DNA from: Streptomyces griseiscabiei
GTDB lineage: Bacteria > Actinomycetota > Actinomycetes > Streptomycetales > Streptomycetaceae
Assembly (NCBI RefSeq): GCF_020010925.1
Contig: NZ_JAGJBZ010000002.1
Location: forward strand, 3,472,001-3,536,000
Direction of reading: 5' to 3'
Length of the DNA stretch: 64,000 bases
Below the pieces are notes generated by a model. It worked only from the letters and a program-made list of their open reading frames with translations. It had not been told where the DNA came from and searched no databases. This document shows, piece after piece, positions 1-8,318 of this stretch; within the stretch, counting starts at the first letter, position 1, and each line of letters opens with the position of its first letter. The translations under genes were made by a program, and so were the position numbers.

Positions 1-390
1 CAGTTCCTGGGCAAGCTCGGCGCCGATGAGTTCATCGACTACACCACCACCCGGGCCGAGGACGTGGTCGGCGGCGTCGACCTGGTGATCGACACCGTCG
101 GTGGCCCGGACAGTTCACGCTTCCTGAGCGTGCTCAAGCACGGCGGCACCATGCTTCCGGTGTTCTTCGCCCAGTACGACCCGGAAGAGACGACGCGTCT
201 GGCCATCACCGTCTCGAACATTCAGGTACGGTCCAACGGCCCCCAACTCGCCCAGATCGGCCGCCTGTTCGGCGAGGGCAAGCTCCAGGTCGGGGTGGAC
301 AGTACCTACGCGCTGGCCGAGGCGGGTCGCGCACACACGCGGGTCGCGCAGGGCCATATCCAGGGCAAGATCGTGCTGCGGGTGGTGTAG
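1..390 (+). CDS. MDR-family NADP-dependent oxidoreductase, C-terminal part (5' truncated by window)
   Basis: The reading frame is open from the first base and ends at TAG 388-390. The visible 129 residues match the C-terminal half of the zinc-binding-dehydrogenase/quinone-oxidoreductase branch of the medium-chain dehydrogenase superfamily: a stretch LGADEFIDY that normally follows the NADP-binding Rossmann turn, then VDLVIDTVGG, and a C-terminal AGRAHTRVAQGHIQGKIVL that is typical of the family end. Such enzymes reduce quinones or enones with NADPH in the cytoplasm; the substrate cannot be told from this fragment. The glycine-rich cofactor motif and the start lie outside the window. Confidence 0.85.
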   Translation, partial: QFLGKLGADEFIDYTTTRAEDVVGGVDLVIDTVGGPDSSRFLSVLKHGGTMLPVFFAQYDPEETTRLAITVSNIQVRSNGPQLAQIGRLFGEGKLQVGVDSTYALAEAGRAHTRVAQGHIQGKIVLRVV

Positions 391-473
391 CGATCGCCGA
401 ACTCCGACTCCAACTCCTGCGGGCGGTAGCGAAGTTCGCCCACGCTTGGACGAGCCGAAGGTGCCCGAGACCG

Positions 474-1190
474 TCAGCTGATCGGCTGCCGAAGCTCGGC
501 CCGGATGCGGAGGGTCCGTTCGGCGAGACTTGCCAGGTCCACGTCCTTGGGGTCCTTGGAGGAGATCGCGGGGTCGACCTCGCCGATCAGGGCGCCTGTG
601 TTGCCGTCGTTCCAGGCGCACATCGGCATGATGGTCCGCATGTTCAGGTCCTCATGGGCGATCAGCTGGCAGGCGACGGTGACGTCCGAGCCGGAGGGGC
701 GGATGTCCTCGGGTGCCCGGGCGACCGACACGCCGTCCGGGCCGGCGGCGTCCTTCAGCATGGTGTCCCGGGCGTCGTCGGCGTCCTTGAACCGGCCGTA
801 CACACCGGTGACGTTCAGTTGGCCGCCACGGTTCGTGGGTGAGTAGATCGCGACGGCCGCACGGACGTCAACGCCACCCAGGGCGCTCTCGGCATGCTGC
901 TCGAAACTGTCCTGCGGGGAGTCGGAGAAGTCCCGCTCCATCTTGTATTCACCGTCGAGCAGGGTCTTGGGCAGGGTCAATCGGTACCGCGCCTCGGGCA
1001 GGTCTCCGTCGGTGCCGCCGTTGCCGACCACGACCACCACCGCGGCCCAGGCGATGACCAACAGGGTCATGACCCCGCCGACGACCCCCAGGACGACACC
1101 GGCCCGTACCCGGCTCCTCTGCGGCGGGGGAGGAGGCGCCAGGTACGGCTGGGACGTGGGGTACGGCTGTGGCGGCGGGGGCGTGGACAC
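474..1190 (-). CDS. Proline-rich single-pass membrane protein, function unknown
   Basis: A 238-residue protein read from GTG 1190. Residues 1-25 are proline-rich and cytoplasmic (PPPPQPYP and APPPPPQ stretches), followed by basic residues and one hydrophobic membrane segment at about residues 31-55, then an extracellular domain of about 180 residues without a recognised fold. Its cysteines (in VACQL and MCAWND) could form a disulfide outside the cell. This architecture is very common among actinobacterial surface proteins of unknown role. It lies 254 bp downstream of arsM on the same strand, but nothing ties it to arsenic. The start is only weakly supported by an AAGG motif. Confidence 0.75.
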   Translation of the reverse strand: MSTPPPPQPYPTSQPYLAPPPPPQRSRVRAGVVLGVVGGVMTLLVIAWAAVVVVVGNGGTDGDLPEARYRLTLPKTLLDGEYKMERDFSDSPQDSFEQHAESALGGVDVRAAVAIYSPTNRGGQLNVTGVYGRFKDADDARDTMLKDAAGPDGVSVARAPEDIRPSGSDVTVACQLIAHEDLNMRTIMPMCAWNDGNTGALIGEVDPAISSKDPKDVDLASLAERTLRIRAELRQPIS

Positions 1191-1444
1191 GCCTTGAAGC
1201 TACTGCACCCCCGACGCGTCCAGTACGTGGTCGCCCGTCGACCGCCGCCTCTTCAACGCTGGTCCCGACACCGTTCACCCCCGCGTCGGTTGCCGTCTTT
1301 CTCTCCGCGAGGATGTCCGGGCGGGGGAGCCGGCGGTCGGCGTCGGAGCCGTTGAAGTCCCGCACCTTGCGGGATCCGAGACGTACCAGGGGTGGTGGCG
1401 CCACCGCCGTGTCGAGCGACAGCGCCATCCTGGTGGGCGCGTCG

Positions 1445-2344
1445 TCAGCCCTGGCAGCCGCAGCCAGCGGCGCTCTTGGCCTCGCTGACGGTGGCGGACG
1501 GGTCCGCCGCCTGCTCGGCCGGGGTGCAGCAGGCGGTGACGCCGCAACAGGAGTCGACCGTCGCGGAGGCGTCCGGTCCGGTGGCGGTAGCCGTGGCGGG
1601 CTTGGTGGCGCGGATGATGGCGGAGTGCATGCCGTCGGCGACCGGGTGGGTGGCGGTGATCTCGATGCCCGAGAACCCGGCTGTCTCCAAGCCTGCGCGG
1701 TATTCGGCGAAGGACAGTGCGCCGGCGATGCAGCCGACGTAGTCACCGCGCTCGGCCCGCTGTTCAGCGGTGAGGGCGTCGTCCGCGACGACGTCGGAGA
1801 CGCCGATCCGGCCGCCGGGCTTGAGGACGCGGAAGGCCTCGGCGAAGACGGCGGGCTTGTCGACGGACAGGTTGATCACGCAGTTGGAGATCACGACGTC
1901 GATGGTGCTCGCGGGCAGCGGGACCGACTCGATCGTGCCCTTGAGGAACTCCACGTTCGTCGCACCCGCCTTCGCCGTGTTGGCCAGGGCGAGGGCGAGC
2001 ATCTCCTCGGTCATGTCCAGCCCGTACGCCCTGCCTGCCGGGCCGACGCGGCGGGCGGAGAGCAGGACGTCGATGCCGCCGCCGGAGCCGAGGTCGAGGA
2101 CACGTTCGCCCTCGCGGAGTTCGGCGACGGCGGTCGGGTTGCCGCAGCCCAGCGAGGCGGCCACGGCTTCGGTGGGCAGGGCGTCGCGCTCGTCGGCGGC
2201 GTACAGGGTCGAGCCGAAGTTCTCGTCGACCTCGACCGGCTCGGGCCCACAACAGGCGGTGCCGCCCTCGGTGACCTTCGCGGCTGCCGCGGCGTACCGC
2301 CGGCGGACGGTTTCGCGCAGGTCGGTGGTGGTCTGCTCGCTCAT
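1445..2344 (-). CDS. arsM: Arsenite methyltransferase
   Basis: SAM-dependent methyltransferase of 299 residues that converts As(III) to methylated arsenicals in the cytoplasm. It has the SAM-binding motif VLDLGSGGGIDVLL near residue 85, the family-specific LGCGNPTAVAEL, SNCVINLS and GCIAGALSFAEY segments with the arsenite-binding cysteines, and a Cys-rich tail (DSCCGVTACC, then GCGCQG at the end) that may be an additional metalloid-binding site. Another Cys pair lies near the N-terminus (TACCGPEP). The ATG at 2344 has an AGGAG ribosome site at good spacing. It diverges from arsR, and the 104-bp region between them carries repeats that could be the ArsR operator. Confidence 0.93.
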   Translation of the reverse strand: MSEQTTTDLRETVRRRYAAAAAKVTEGGTACCGPEPVEVDENFGSTLYAADERDALPTEAVAASLGCGNPTAVAELREGERVLDLGSGGGIDVLLSARRVGPAGRAYGLDMTEEMLALALANTAKAGATNVEFLKGTIESVPLPASTIDVVISNCVINLSVDKPAVFAEAFRVLKPGGRIGVSDVVADDALTAEQRAERGDYVGCIAGALSFAEYRAGLETAGFSGIEITATHPVADGMHSAIIRATKPATATATGPDASATVDSCCGVTACCTPAEQAADPSATVSEAKSAAGCGCQG

Positions 2345-2392
2345 GACTCACTCCTGGATGACGGGCCGCGGAACGGCCCGGAACGGCCTGTA

Positions 2393-2420
2393 TTGATGTT
2401 CGTTGATGCAAGCTTGCGTC
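2393..2420. promoter_or_regulatory. Candidate ArsR operator between arsM and arsR
   Basis: Two TTGATG direct repeats start 10 bp apart (2393 and 2403). The second leads into GATGCAAGCTTGCGTC (2405-2420), a 16-bp near-palindrome with a perfect GCAAGCTTGC core. TTGAT half-sites resemble known ArsR/SmtB operators. The position between the two divergent starts would let ArsR control both arms. Assignment is by sequence and position only. Confidence 0.5.
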
Positions 2421-2448
2421 TTGAATCGAAAAACGTCAACATAGAGGC

Positions 2449-2823
2449 ATGTCGAAACAAGAGCTTCAGGTGATCGGCCAGGACGCCGCCTGCTGCCCGA
2501 GCCTGTCCACCGCGCCCCTGGACGAGAACCAGGCCGCAGACCTGGCGAAGGTCTTCAAGGCCCTGGGCGACCCGGTCCGGCTGCGCCTGATGTCGATGAT
2601 CGCCTCCCGCGGCCAGGGCGGGGAGGTGTGCGTGTGCGAGCTGACTCCGGCCTTCGACCTGTCCCAGCCGACGATCTCCCACCACCTCAAGCTCCTGCGC
2701 CAGGCCGGTCTGATCGACTGCGAGCGCCGCGGGACCTGGGTGTACTACTGGGTGCTGCCCGGTGTCCTCGACCAGCTCGCCGCGTTCCTGGCCACCGCCC
2801 GGCCCGCCGGAATCACCGCGTGA
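2449..2823 (+). CDS. arsR: ArsR/SmtB-family arsenite-responsive repressor
   Basis: A 124-residue winged-helix regulator. Residues 30-65 hold the DNA-binding entry helices (VFKALGDPVRLRLMSMI), then the metalloid-sensing CVCEL motif near residue 63 and the recognition helix (LSQPTISHHLKLLRQAGL). The CVC motif is the As(III) site of the ArsR type in which arsenite binding releases DNA. An N-terminal CC pair (residues 15-16, AACCPSL) might be a third ligand. The stop overlaps the next gene start as GTGA, so the aquaporin gene is translationally coupled. It is the first gene of a likely arsR-aquaporin-arsC operon. Confidence 0.93.
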   Translation: MSKQELQVIGQDAACCPSLSTAPLDENQAADLAKVFKALGDPVRLRLMSMIASRGQGGEVCVCELTPAFDLSQPTISHHLKLLRQAGLIDCERRGTWVYYWVLPGVLDQLAAFLATARPAGITA

Positions 2824-3554
2824 ACGCCTCCCTCGGCCGTCGCGTCGCCGCCGAAGCGATCGGCACCGGACTGCTGGTGGCGGTGGTGGTCGGCTCCGGT
2901 ATCCAGGCGACCGAGCTGTCGCACGACGTCGGTGTGCAGTTGCTCGCCAACTCCCTGGCCACGGTCTTCGGCCTCGGCGTGCTCATCCTGCTGCTCGGTC
3001 CCGTGTCCGGCGCGCACTTCAACCCGGTCGTCACACTCGCCGCCTGGTTCAGCGGCCGTCGCCGTCCCGGCGGACCGGCCCTGCGGGACGTCGCCGCGTA
3101 CGTGCCCGCCCAGATCACGGGCGCGATCGGCGGCGCGGTCCTGGCCGACGCGATGTTCGCCAAGCCGCTGGTCAGATTCTCGGCCCATGACCGGTCCGCC
3201 GGGCATTTGCTGCTGGCCGAGGTCGTCGCCACGGCCGGGCTGATCCTCCTCATCCTCGGCCTCGGCCGGATCGGCCGCACCGCGCTCGCCCCGGCCGCGG
3301 TGGCCTCCTACATCGGTGCCGCGTACTGGTTCACCTCCTCCACCTCCTTCGCGAACCCGGCGGTGACCATCGGCCGGGCGTTCACCGACACCTTCGCCGG
3401 TATCGCCCCGGCCTCTGTCGCCCCGTTCATCGCGGCGCAGCTGCTGGGAGCCGTGCTCGGGCTGGGGGCCGTGGCCGTGGTCTACGGCCGCCCCGCTCCC
3501 GCCGTGGACGAGGCCGTCGTCCCGCACGGCGAACCGGCACCAGCCGTCGTCTGA
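2820..3554 (+). CDS. MIP/aquaporin-family channel of the arsenic operon (AqpS-like)
   Basis: A 244-residue membrane protein starting at GTG 2820, inside the arsR stop. It has six hydrophobic segments and the two re-entrant loops of the aquaglyceroporin fold: HFNPVVTL (first loop, NPV instead of NPA) and FANPAVTIGRAF (second loop, canonical NPA). In rhizobia the arsenic-operon aquaporin AqpS passes arsenite out of the cell after ArsC reduces arsenate. The same arrangement here, with no Acr3 or ArsB pump in the locus, suggests this channel is the arsenite exit. Transport specificity is inferred from context. Confidence 0.88.
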   Translation: MNASLGRRVAAEAIGTGLLVAVVVGSGIQATELSHDVGVQLLANSLATVFGLGVLILLLGPVSGAHFNPVVTLAAWFSGRRRPGGPALRDVAAYVPAQITGAIGGAVLADAMFAKPLVRFSAHDRSAGHLLLAEVVATAGLILLILGLGRIGRTALAPAAVASYIGAAYWFTSSTSFANPAVTIGRAFTDTFAGIAPASVAPFIAAQLLGAVLGLGAVAVVYGRPAPAVDEAVVPHGEPAPAVV

Positions 3555-3585
3555 CCGACCCGCTCTCCCGAGAAAGCCCCCACCC

Positions 3586-4017
3586 ATGAACTCCTCCGCC
3601 ATGCCGCGCCATGCCGCGCCGCGCCCGTCGGTGCTGTTCGTCTGCGTCCACAACGCCGGTCGCTCCCAGATGGCCGCCGCCTTCCTCACCCACCTCGCGG
3701 GCGACCGCGTCGAGGTCCGCTCCGCCGGCTCGGCTCCCGCGAACACCGTCAACCCGGCCGTCGTGGAGGCGATGAAGGAGGTCGGCATCGACATCTCCGC
3801 CGAAACCCCGAAGATCCTCACGACCGAGGCCGTCCAGGCGTCCGACGTCGTGATCACCATGGGGTGCGGCGACACCTGCCCCGTCTTCCCCGGCAAGCGA
3901 TACCTCGACTGGCAACTCGACGACCCGGCCGGTCAAGGCGTCGAGGCCGTACGCCCCATCCGCGACGCGATCGAGACGCGCGTGCGGGCGCTGATCTCGG
4001 AGGTGGCTCCCAACTGA
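3586..4017 (+). CDS. arsC: Arsenate reductase, low-molecular-weight phosphatase type
   Basis: A 143-residue protein with the P-loop CVHNAGRSQ (Cys20, Arg26), in which the cysteine attacks arsenate. A later pair MGCGDTCPVFPGKRYLDW supplies the resolving cysteines of the thioredoxin-coupled ArsC type; in actinomycetes a related class uses mycothiol instead, and the two cannot be separated with confidence here. It reduces arsenate to arsenite, which ArsM can methylate or the channel can release. ATG 3586 is used; ATG 3601 is a possible later start. It lies 31 bp after the channel gene and is followed by a strong hairpin. Confidence 0.92.
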   Translation: MNSSAMPRHAAPRPSVLFVCVHNAGRSQMAAAFLTHLAGDRVEVRSAGSAPANTVNPAVVEAMKEVGIDISAETPKILTTEAVQASDVVITMGCGDTCPVFPGKRYLDWQLDDPAGQGVEAVRPIRDAIETRVRALISEVAPN

Positions 4018-4042
4018 CGGCAGGACCACACGCACACACTCG

Positions 4043-4083
4043 GCCGTGCTCGCGAGGCTGCCAGGCAACCTCGCGAGCATGGC
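4043..4083 (+). terminator. Hairpin terminator after the ars operon
   Basis: An inverted repeat with a perfect 10-bp core (GCTCGCGAGG at 4048-4057 against CCTCGCGAGC at 4069-4078), an 11-nt loop and further pairing outwards, giving about 15 bp with one G-T pair. There is no T tract, as is usual in Streptomyces. It sits 26 bp after arsC and 20 bp before the next start, so it probably separates the two transcription units. Confidence 0.75.
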
Positions 4084-4103
4084 GCATCGAACTGGGGGAG
4101 ATC

Positions 4104-4979
4104 GTGGACGTTGTCGAGCAGGAGCTGACCCATCCCTGGGAAGGATTCCTGGCCGTTCCCACTCACGGCAGTGACGTCGGCTTGCTGGTCCTGGCCGGTT
4201 CCAGCGGACGCATCGAACGTGAGAGAACGAGCATCCTTGCTCAGCAGGGCATCGCGGCCCTGTCCATCCGTTGGTTCGGCGGACCGGGACAGTGCCCGGG
4301 GATTTGCGAGATCCCCCTGGAGACCTTCACGGCCGCGGTCGACTTCCTCGCAGCGAGAGGGGCACGACGCATCGGCATCCTGGGCGTCTCCAAGGGGGCT
4401 GAAGCAGCTCTGCTCACGGCCGTGCACGACCCGCGCGTGGACGTGGTCATCGCGCTGTCACCCAGCTCGCGAGTCTGGTGCAATGTGGGTCCGGGCCACG
4501 ATGGAGAGCAGCGCCCGTATCGCTCTTCCTGGACATGGCGGGGGCACCCCCTGCCATTCGTTCCGTTGGACGATTCCTGGACCCCAGCGGTCGACGCGGG
4601 CAGCGGTCCTCCGGTTGCCATCCGCGGATGGTACGAGGCCAGCGAGCAGCGCTTCGCTCACCTGCTCCCCATGGCTGAGATCCCCGTGGAGAAGGCCCGG
4701 GCGGATCTGTTGCTCGTCGCCGGTGCCGACGACGCGATGTGGCCTTCTCTCCCCTTCGCCGAACAACTGGCAGAACGCCGACGCTCGGCCGGGGCCACGG
4801 TGCGCCTGATCGCCCACCACGACGCCGGCCATCGACCGCGCCTTCCCGGCGAGAGCCCGGCGCCGGCCTCCCCGCATTTCCTGTACGGAGGCACACCCGA
4901 AGCGGACATGCTCCTGGGAAAGGCCGCGTGGCCGCACATCCTCGACAGACTCCGAGGCCCGGCCCCTCGCGGCTTCTGA
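4104..4979 (+). CDS. Alpha/beta hydrolase, dienelactone-hydrolase/BAAT C-terminal type
   Basis: A 291-residue alpha/beta hydrolase from GTG 4104, preceded very closely by GGGGGAG. It has a nucleophile elbow GVSKGAEAALL near residue 97, a downstream aspartate segment LLLVAGADDAMWPS and a late histidine in HHDAGHRPRLP, so the Ser-Asp-His triad looks complete. The layout (AVDFLAARGARRIGILGVSKG, SPSSRVWCN) resembles acyl-CoA thioesterase/BAAT C-terminal proteins and dienelactone hydrolases. The substrate is unknown. It is separated from the ars operon by a terminator and is probably transcribed alone. Confidence 0.8.
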   Translation: MDVVEQELTHPWEGFLAVPTHGSDVGLLVLAGSSGRIERERTSILAQQGIAALSIRWFGGPGQCPGICEIPLETFTAAVDFLAARGARRIGILGVSKGAEAALLTAVHDPRVDVVIALSPSSRVWCNVGPGHDGEQRPYRSSWTWRGHPLPFVPLDDSWTPAVDAGSGPPVAIRGWYEASEQRFAHLLPMAEIPVEKARADLLLVAGADDAMWPSLPFAEQLAERRRSAGATVRLIAHHDAGHRPRLPGESPAPASPHFLYGGTPEADMLLGKAAWPHILDRLRGPAPRGF

Positions 4980-5369
4980 CGGATCTCGACAGGAGGCTTC
5001 TCCGTCGAGCCGTACGACGATGCCCGCGGACGGTCCTGCGCCTGGCAGACCACCACATCTCACGTCAGCGGTGGCGGTGTCCCAACAGCGGCGGGTCAGA
5101 CCAGCAGCTCGGTCAGCGCGCGGCGAAGTCGGTGGGAGTGTGGCGTACGTAGAACTATTCGTGAGCGAATACATGCGTCAGAGCACCGGCAGACATGACG
5201 TGACCTATGAGCGATGCCGCAGCAGGGACAGGAGCACTCGACATCTGTGCTTTCCAGACCCTGCCGCAGCGAGTATCTCGGGCTCAGCTTGCGTTCTCAC
5301 CTCGGCCTCGATCAGCTTCTGGCTGGTCGCGGGAGGCGCGAGAGCTCTCATGGAGCTGAGTGCCGGCTC
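4980..5369. other. Intergenic region, no gene recognised
   Basis: About 390 bp between two convergent genes. Short open frames here have no family features. Its base composition is slightly less GC-rich than its neighbours around 5140-5200. No hairpin or repeat stands out. Confidence 0.5.
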
Positions 5370-5894
5370 TCAATCCTCATGCGACACACCGAGGTCGTGA
5401 CGCATGGCGGTTCTCATGGTTCGGAGATTCTCCCAGACCTCGTACTGGGCCTGGGCCGCGGTCTCCATCGTTTCGCCCGGTTCGGGGGCGCCACGTTCGA
5501 GGCGCTTGACCTGGCCGTAGACCTTGTTCAGGGCTTGGTTGACGACACTCGCTCGCATGAGTACGTCCTCGGGGGCGATCATCTGTGCTTCGGAGTATCG
5601 ATCGCGGTGCGCGTTCTTTGCCTCCTCGAGCGCGTCGGTGTCGGCCTCCTCCACGCCGCGTTCCCTCATGACGTGCAGGTGCCGGTTGAGTGCGGTGGTG
5701 AACTGCCGGGCATCTCGGTTGAGTTCCGCGTAGCAGGTGCGTCGCAGCGAACGGTTCTCGCGGACCTCCTCATGGTTGCGAACGAGCTCTATCTCCAGGC
5801 GCTTCGCTCGTTCGGAGCCGCGCTGGGTGAGCAGCGCCCCTCCCAGGGTTCCTGCGACGCCTGCCACAGCTATGATGACTGAGCTGAGATCCAC
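5370..5894 (-). CDS. Small membrane-anchored coiled-coil protein, function unknown
   Basis: A 174-residue protein from GTG 5894. A hydrophobic N-terminus (SSVIIAVAGVAGTLGGALL, residues 4-22) is followed by a highly charged, helix-rich domain (ERAKRLEIELVRNHEE, LEEAKNAHRDRYSEAQ), the pattern of an N-terminally anchored coiled coil facing the cytoplasm. Similar unnamed proteins are frequent in Streptomyces. The flanking genes give no functional clue. Confidence 0.65.
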   Translation of the reverse strand: MDLSSVIIAVAGVAGTLGGALLTQRGSERAKRLEIELVRNHEEVRENRSLRRTCYAELNRDARQFTTALNRHLHVMRERGVEEADTDALEEAKNAHRDRYSEAQMIAPEDVLMRASVVNQALNKVYGQVKRLERGAPEPGETMETAAQAQYEVWENLRTMRTAMRHDLGVSHED

Positions 5895-6093
5895 CGACGT
5901 ACCCCGTGAAATCTTCGGCCTCGTGCCCGCTGCACATGGCCCGGGCCGTCAAGTCTGCCGCTCCTCGGCGCGCGTCGACGTCGGCCGTGGTGGCGGTGCC
6001 CGACCACCCAGCCGGACCGGCGCAGTCACCCCGCCGCAGGGCAGCCAGCCCGTCCACGGCCAGGGCTCAAGCGAACCGGGACCGGTCGTCGGC

Positions 6094-7533
6094 TCAGATG
6101 ATGCCCAGCCGTCCGGCCTCGCGGATCCATGACGGGAACTCGGACAGCAGTCGGTCGTAGAGCTCCGCGTCCGGTACGCGGCTGATGTCGTCGACGGCGA
6201 AGAAGCCCACGTTGTCGACGCGCCGGCCCGGCAGGTTGTCGAAGCGTTCCAGCACGCCGTAGTCGGAGCGCCCCAGCCCGACGAACTGCCAGAAGACCGG
6301 TTCGTCCACGGCCTCCCTCAGCTCGGCCTCGATCTCCTCGTTCCGGTAGACGCCGCCGTCGGAGAAGAAGAGCACCAGCGTGGGTGCTGCGGCCGGGTGT
6401 TCACGGACGTACGTCCGCACTTCGGCGATCACCTTCTGTTCCTCGTTCTGGATTCCGACCATCCGCATGTCCACCTGGCCCGGCAGGAGCCCCTTCCGGG
6501 GCTTCTTGCGCCGGAACAACGTCAGTTCACCGACCCGGACATGACGCTGCAGCCACTCCGGCAGGTCGCCCAGGGCGAGGTCCGGCAGCCGGGCCGGGTT
6601 CGACGCGAAGGTCCACGCCTGCATCTCACCGTCGTCGTCCAACTGCGCGGCCACGGCGGCCATCCGCTCCACGACGTCGGCCACGACACCCTTGGAGTAC
6701 AGGAACGACATCGACCCGGAGGCGTCCAGGACCAGGATGACGCGCGCGGTCACCCCCTCCGCCCCGTGCTTGCGCAGACTGACGGCTATCTGCTCCTTGC
6801 GCAGGGAGAGCCGCTTGCGCATGTCCACCGGCAACTGTTCCTCGCCCTTGACGAGACGCGGGGCGGGAGCCGTCGGGGCCTGGGGCGGGACGGGAGCGTC
6901 GGTCCGGGGCGCGGCGCTCGCGACGGTGGGCCTGGGTGCCGGAGGAGCGGGTGCGGACGGGAACGCGGGTGCGGGCGCGGCCGCCGTGGCGCCTGGTTCG
7001 TCGTCGACGCCTATCCCGAAGTCGGTGGCCAGTCCCGCGAGTCCGGAGGCGTACCCCTGTCCCACCGCGCGGAACTTCCACTCACCGGCCCGCCGGTACA
7101 ACTCCCCGCCGATGAACGCGGTTTCCGTCGTCGCCTCCATGTCGAACAGCGCCAGTTGCTCACCCGTCCCGGCGTCGAGCAGCCGCAACCGTAGGCCGGA
7201 CAACTGGCCGAAAGTGCCCCCGTCCGCCGAAGCACCGAGAACGACCCGGTCGATCTCCGGCTCGAGGGCCCGCAGATCCACCCCGATGGTGTCGGTCGTA
7301 CCGCCGCCGTCGCCTCGTCGCTTGCCCAGATGACGCACAGCAGTCGAAGCGTGCTGGGGCTGGTTGTAGAAGACGAAGTCCCCGTCGTCCCGCACCCGGC
7401 CGTCGGCACGGAGCAGCAACGCCGACGCGTCGGCGTCCGGTGCACCAGGGCCCCCGGACCAGCCGAGCTCGACCTGCACCGCCTCGGCGGCGATGGGTAG
7501 GTTGCCGCCCTTGCTCATCGATGTCGCTGTCAT
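6094..7533 (-). CDS. TerD-domain/von Willebrand A fusion protein (tellurium-resistance family)
   Basis: A 479-residue cytoplasmic protein. Residues 1-190 form a TerD-type calcium-binding domain (MSKGGNLP start signature, then [16 protein letters not shown] [30 protein letters not shown]). A proline/alanine-rich linker covers about 195-235. Residues 240-479 are a vWA domain with the MIDAS motif DASGSMS and the FFSDGG strand. TerD and vWA proteins belong to the ter stress-response system, whose partners include kinases, DNA-processing and phosphoesterase modules. Fusing both in one chain recalls TerF-like proteins. The start at GTG/ATG 7533 or ATG 7518 cannot be decided; the latter gives the usual MSKGG beginning. 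Confidence 0.88.
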   Translation of the reverse strand: MTATSMSKGGNLPIAAEAVQVELGWSGGPGAPDADASALLLRADGRVRDDGDFVFYNQPQHASTAVRHLGKRRGDGGGTTDTIGVDLRALEPEIDRVVLGASADGGTFGQLSGLRLRLLDAGTGEQLALFDMEATTETAFIGGELYRRAGEWKFRAVGQGYASGLAGLATDFGIGVDDEPGATAAAPAPAFPSAPAPPAPRPTVASAAPRTDAPVPPQAPTAPAPRLVKGEEQLPVDMRKRLSLRKEQIAVSLRKHGAEGVTARVILVLDASGSMSFLYSKGVVADVVERMAAVAAQLDDDGEMQAWTFASNPARLPDLALGDLPEWLQRHVRVGELTLFRRKKPRKGLLPGQVDMRMVGIQNEEQKVIAEVRTYVREHPAAAPTLVLFFSDGGVYRNEEIEAELREAVDEPVFWQFVGLGRSDYGVLERFDNLPGRRVDNVGFFAVDDISRVPDAELYDRLLSEFPSWIREAGRLGII

Positions 7534-7640
7534 GCGCCCAGTCTGCCCACAGAACCCGGTACCGGGACCGTTCGATACCCAACTCCAGGGGCGCGGTTAC
7601 GTCTTCCCAGGCGCTGGGCAAGTCCCGGTTCGCTCCTGCC

Positions 7641-7690
7641 GTCGACAGCCATCGACAGCCATCGACAGCCATCGACAGCCGTCGACAGCT
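7641..7690. repeat. Five tandem 10-bp repeats (RTCGACAGCY)
   Basis: Units 7641-7650, 7651-7660, 7661-7670, 7671-7680 and 7681-7690 read GTCGACAGCC, ATCGACAGCC three times, and GTCGACAGCT. The array lies in the 255-bp divergent region between the TerD-vWA gene and the peptidase-like gene. Ten-bp spacing places every copy on the same helical face, so cooperative protein binding is possible, but no known binding motif is recognised. Confidence 0.8.
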
Positions 7691-7788
7691 GTGGAAAGTC
7701 GTGGACGACGCGCTCCGCGAGTCACGCCACGTGGAGCCCACCCCGTAAATCAGTGGGCTGATCGGGAGGAATCTGCCACGATCACCGA

Positions 7789-8178
7789 ATGGGTGCATTG
7801 GACGCAGTGGCGGGCAGGGTCGCCGGCGGGGCCACCGTGACGTTCCGGCCCAGTGGCTTCTCGATGATCCCCCTGATACGCAGTCGGCAGCAGGTGGTGG
7901 TTGCTCCGGTCGATCCGTCGAGGCTGGAGGTCGGGGACATCGTCCTCGCCCGTGTCGCGGGGACGGTCTACTTGCACTTGGTGTCGTCCGTGGACCACGC
8001 CAGGAAGCGCGTGCAGATCAGTAACAACCGTGGCCGCGTCAACGGCTGGACCAGCCACGATCGTGTCTTCGGCATCTGCGTGGCGGTCGACGGCGTCACC
8101 CGGTCGAGAGCCGCGGGCAAGACCCTCGCGGCCGGACCCAAAGACTCCTCCGGACCCAAAGACTCCTCCGGAACCTGA
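7789..8178 (+). CDS. S24/S26-like peptidase-fold protein (signal-peptidase-like)
   Basis: A 129-residue protein. FRPSGFSMIPLI (near residue 26) matches the catalytic Ser region of S26 signal peptidases and LexA-like S24 proteins, and LEVGDIVLARVAGTVYLHLV follows the family order. A histidine rather than lysine sits in the second catalytic position (VYLHLV), as in the archaeal/ER-type Ser-His branch. ISNNRG...DRVFGIC corresponds to the distal conserved box. There is no transmembrane anchor, so it is probably cytoplasmic and may act in processing of a partner or be non-catalytic. The GGAGGA upstream is 18 bp away; leaderless translation or another start is possible. Confidence 0.7.
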   Translation: MGALDAVAGRVAGGATVTFRPSGFSMIPLIRSRQQVVVAPVDPSRLEVGDIVLARVAGTVYLHLVSSVDHARKRVQISNNRGRVNGWTSHDRVFGICVAVDGVTRSRAAGKTLAAGPKDSSGPKDSSGT

Positions 8179-8203
8179 CACTCCTCCGGAACCGGACACT
8201 CCA
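8132..8203 (+). repeat. Four 18-bp tandem units spanning the stop codon of the peptidase-like gene
   Basis: Units at 8132, 8150, 8168 and 8186. The first two are identical (CCGGACCCAAAGACTCCT), the last two diverged. The gene ends in the third unit, where a base change creates TGA at 8176-8178. The protein tail is therefore GPKDSSGPKDSSGT, and copy number will change the tail length. Confidence 0.8.
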
Positions 8204-8318
8204 GCGGCATCGGGCCGCCGAGCCGCGCGGGCGACAGATCGAGTGCGTGTGCGCGAGATCGACCACGACGAGGGCCGCGGTCACCGTGGACAGACAGTCC
8301 GCAGGGGAGTGGCTCCGT

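Noticed and set aside
7641..7690. CRISPR-like array
   Set aside because: Units are directly adjacent 10-bp repeats without spacers, and no cas genes are present.
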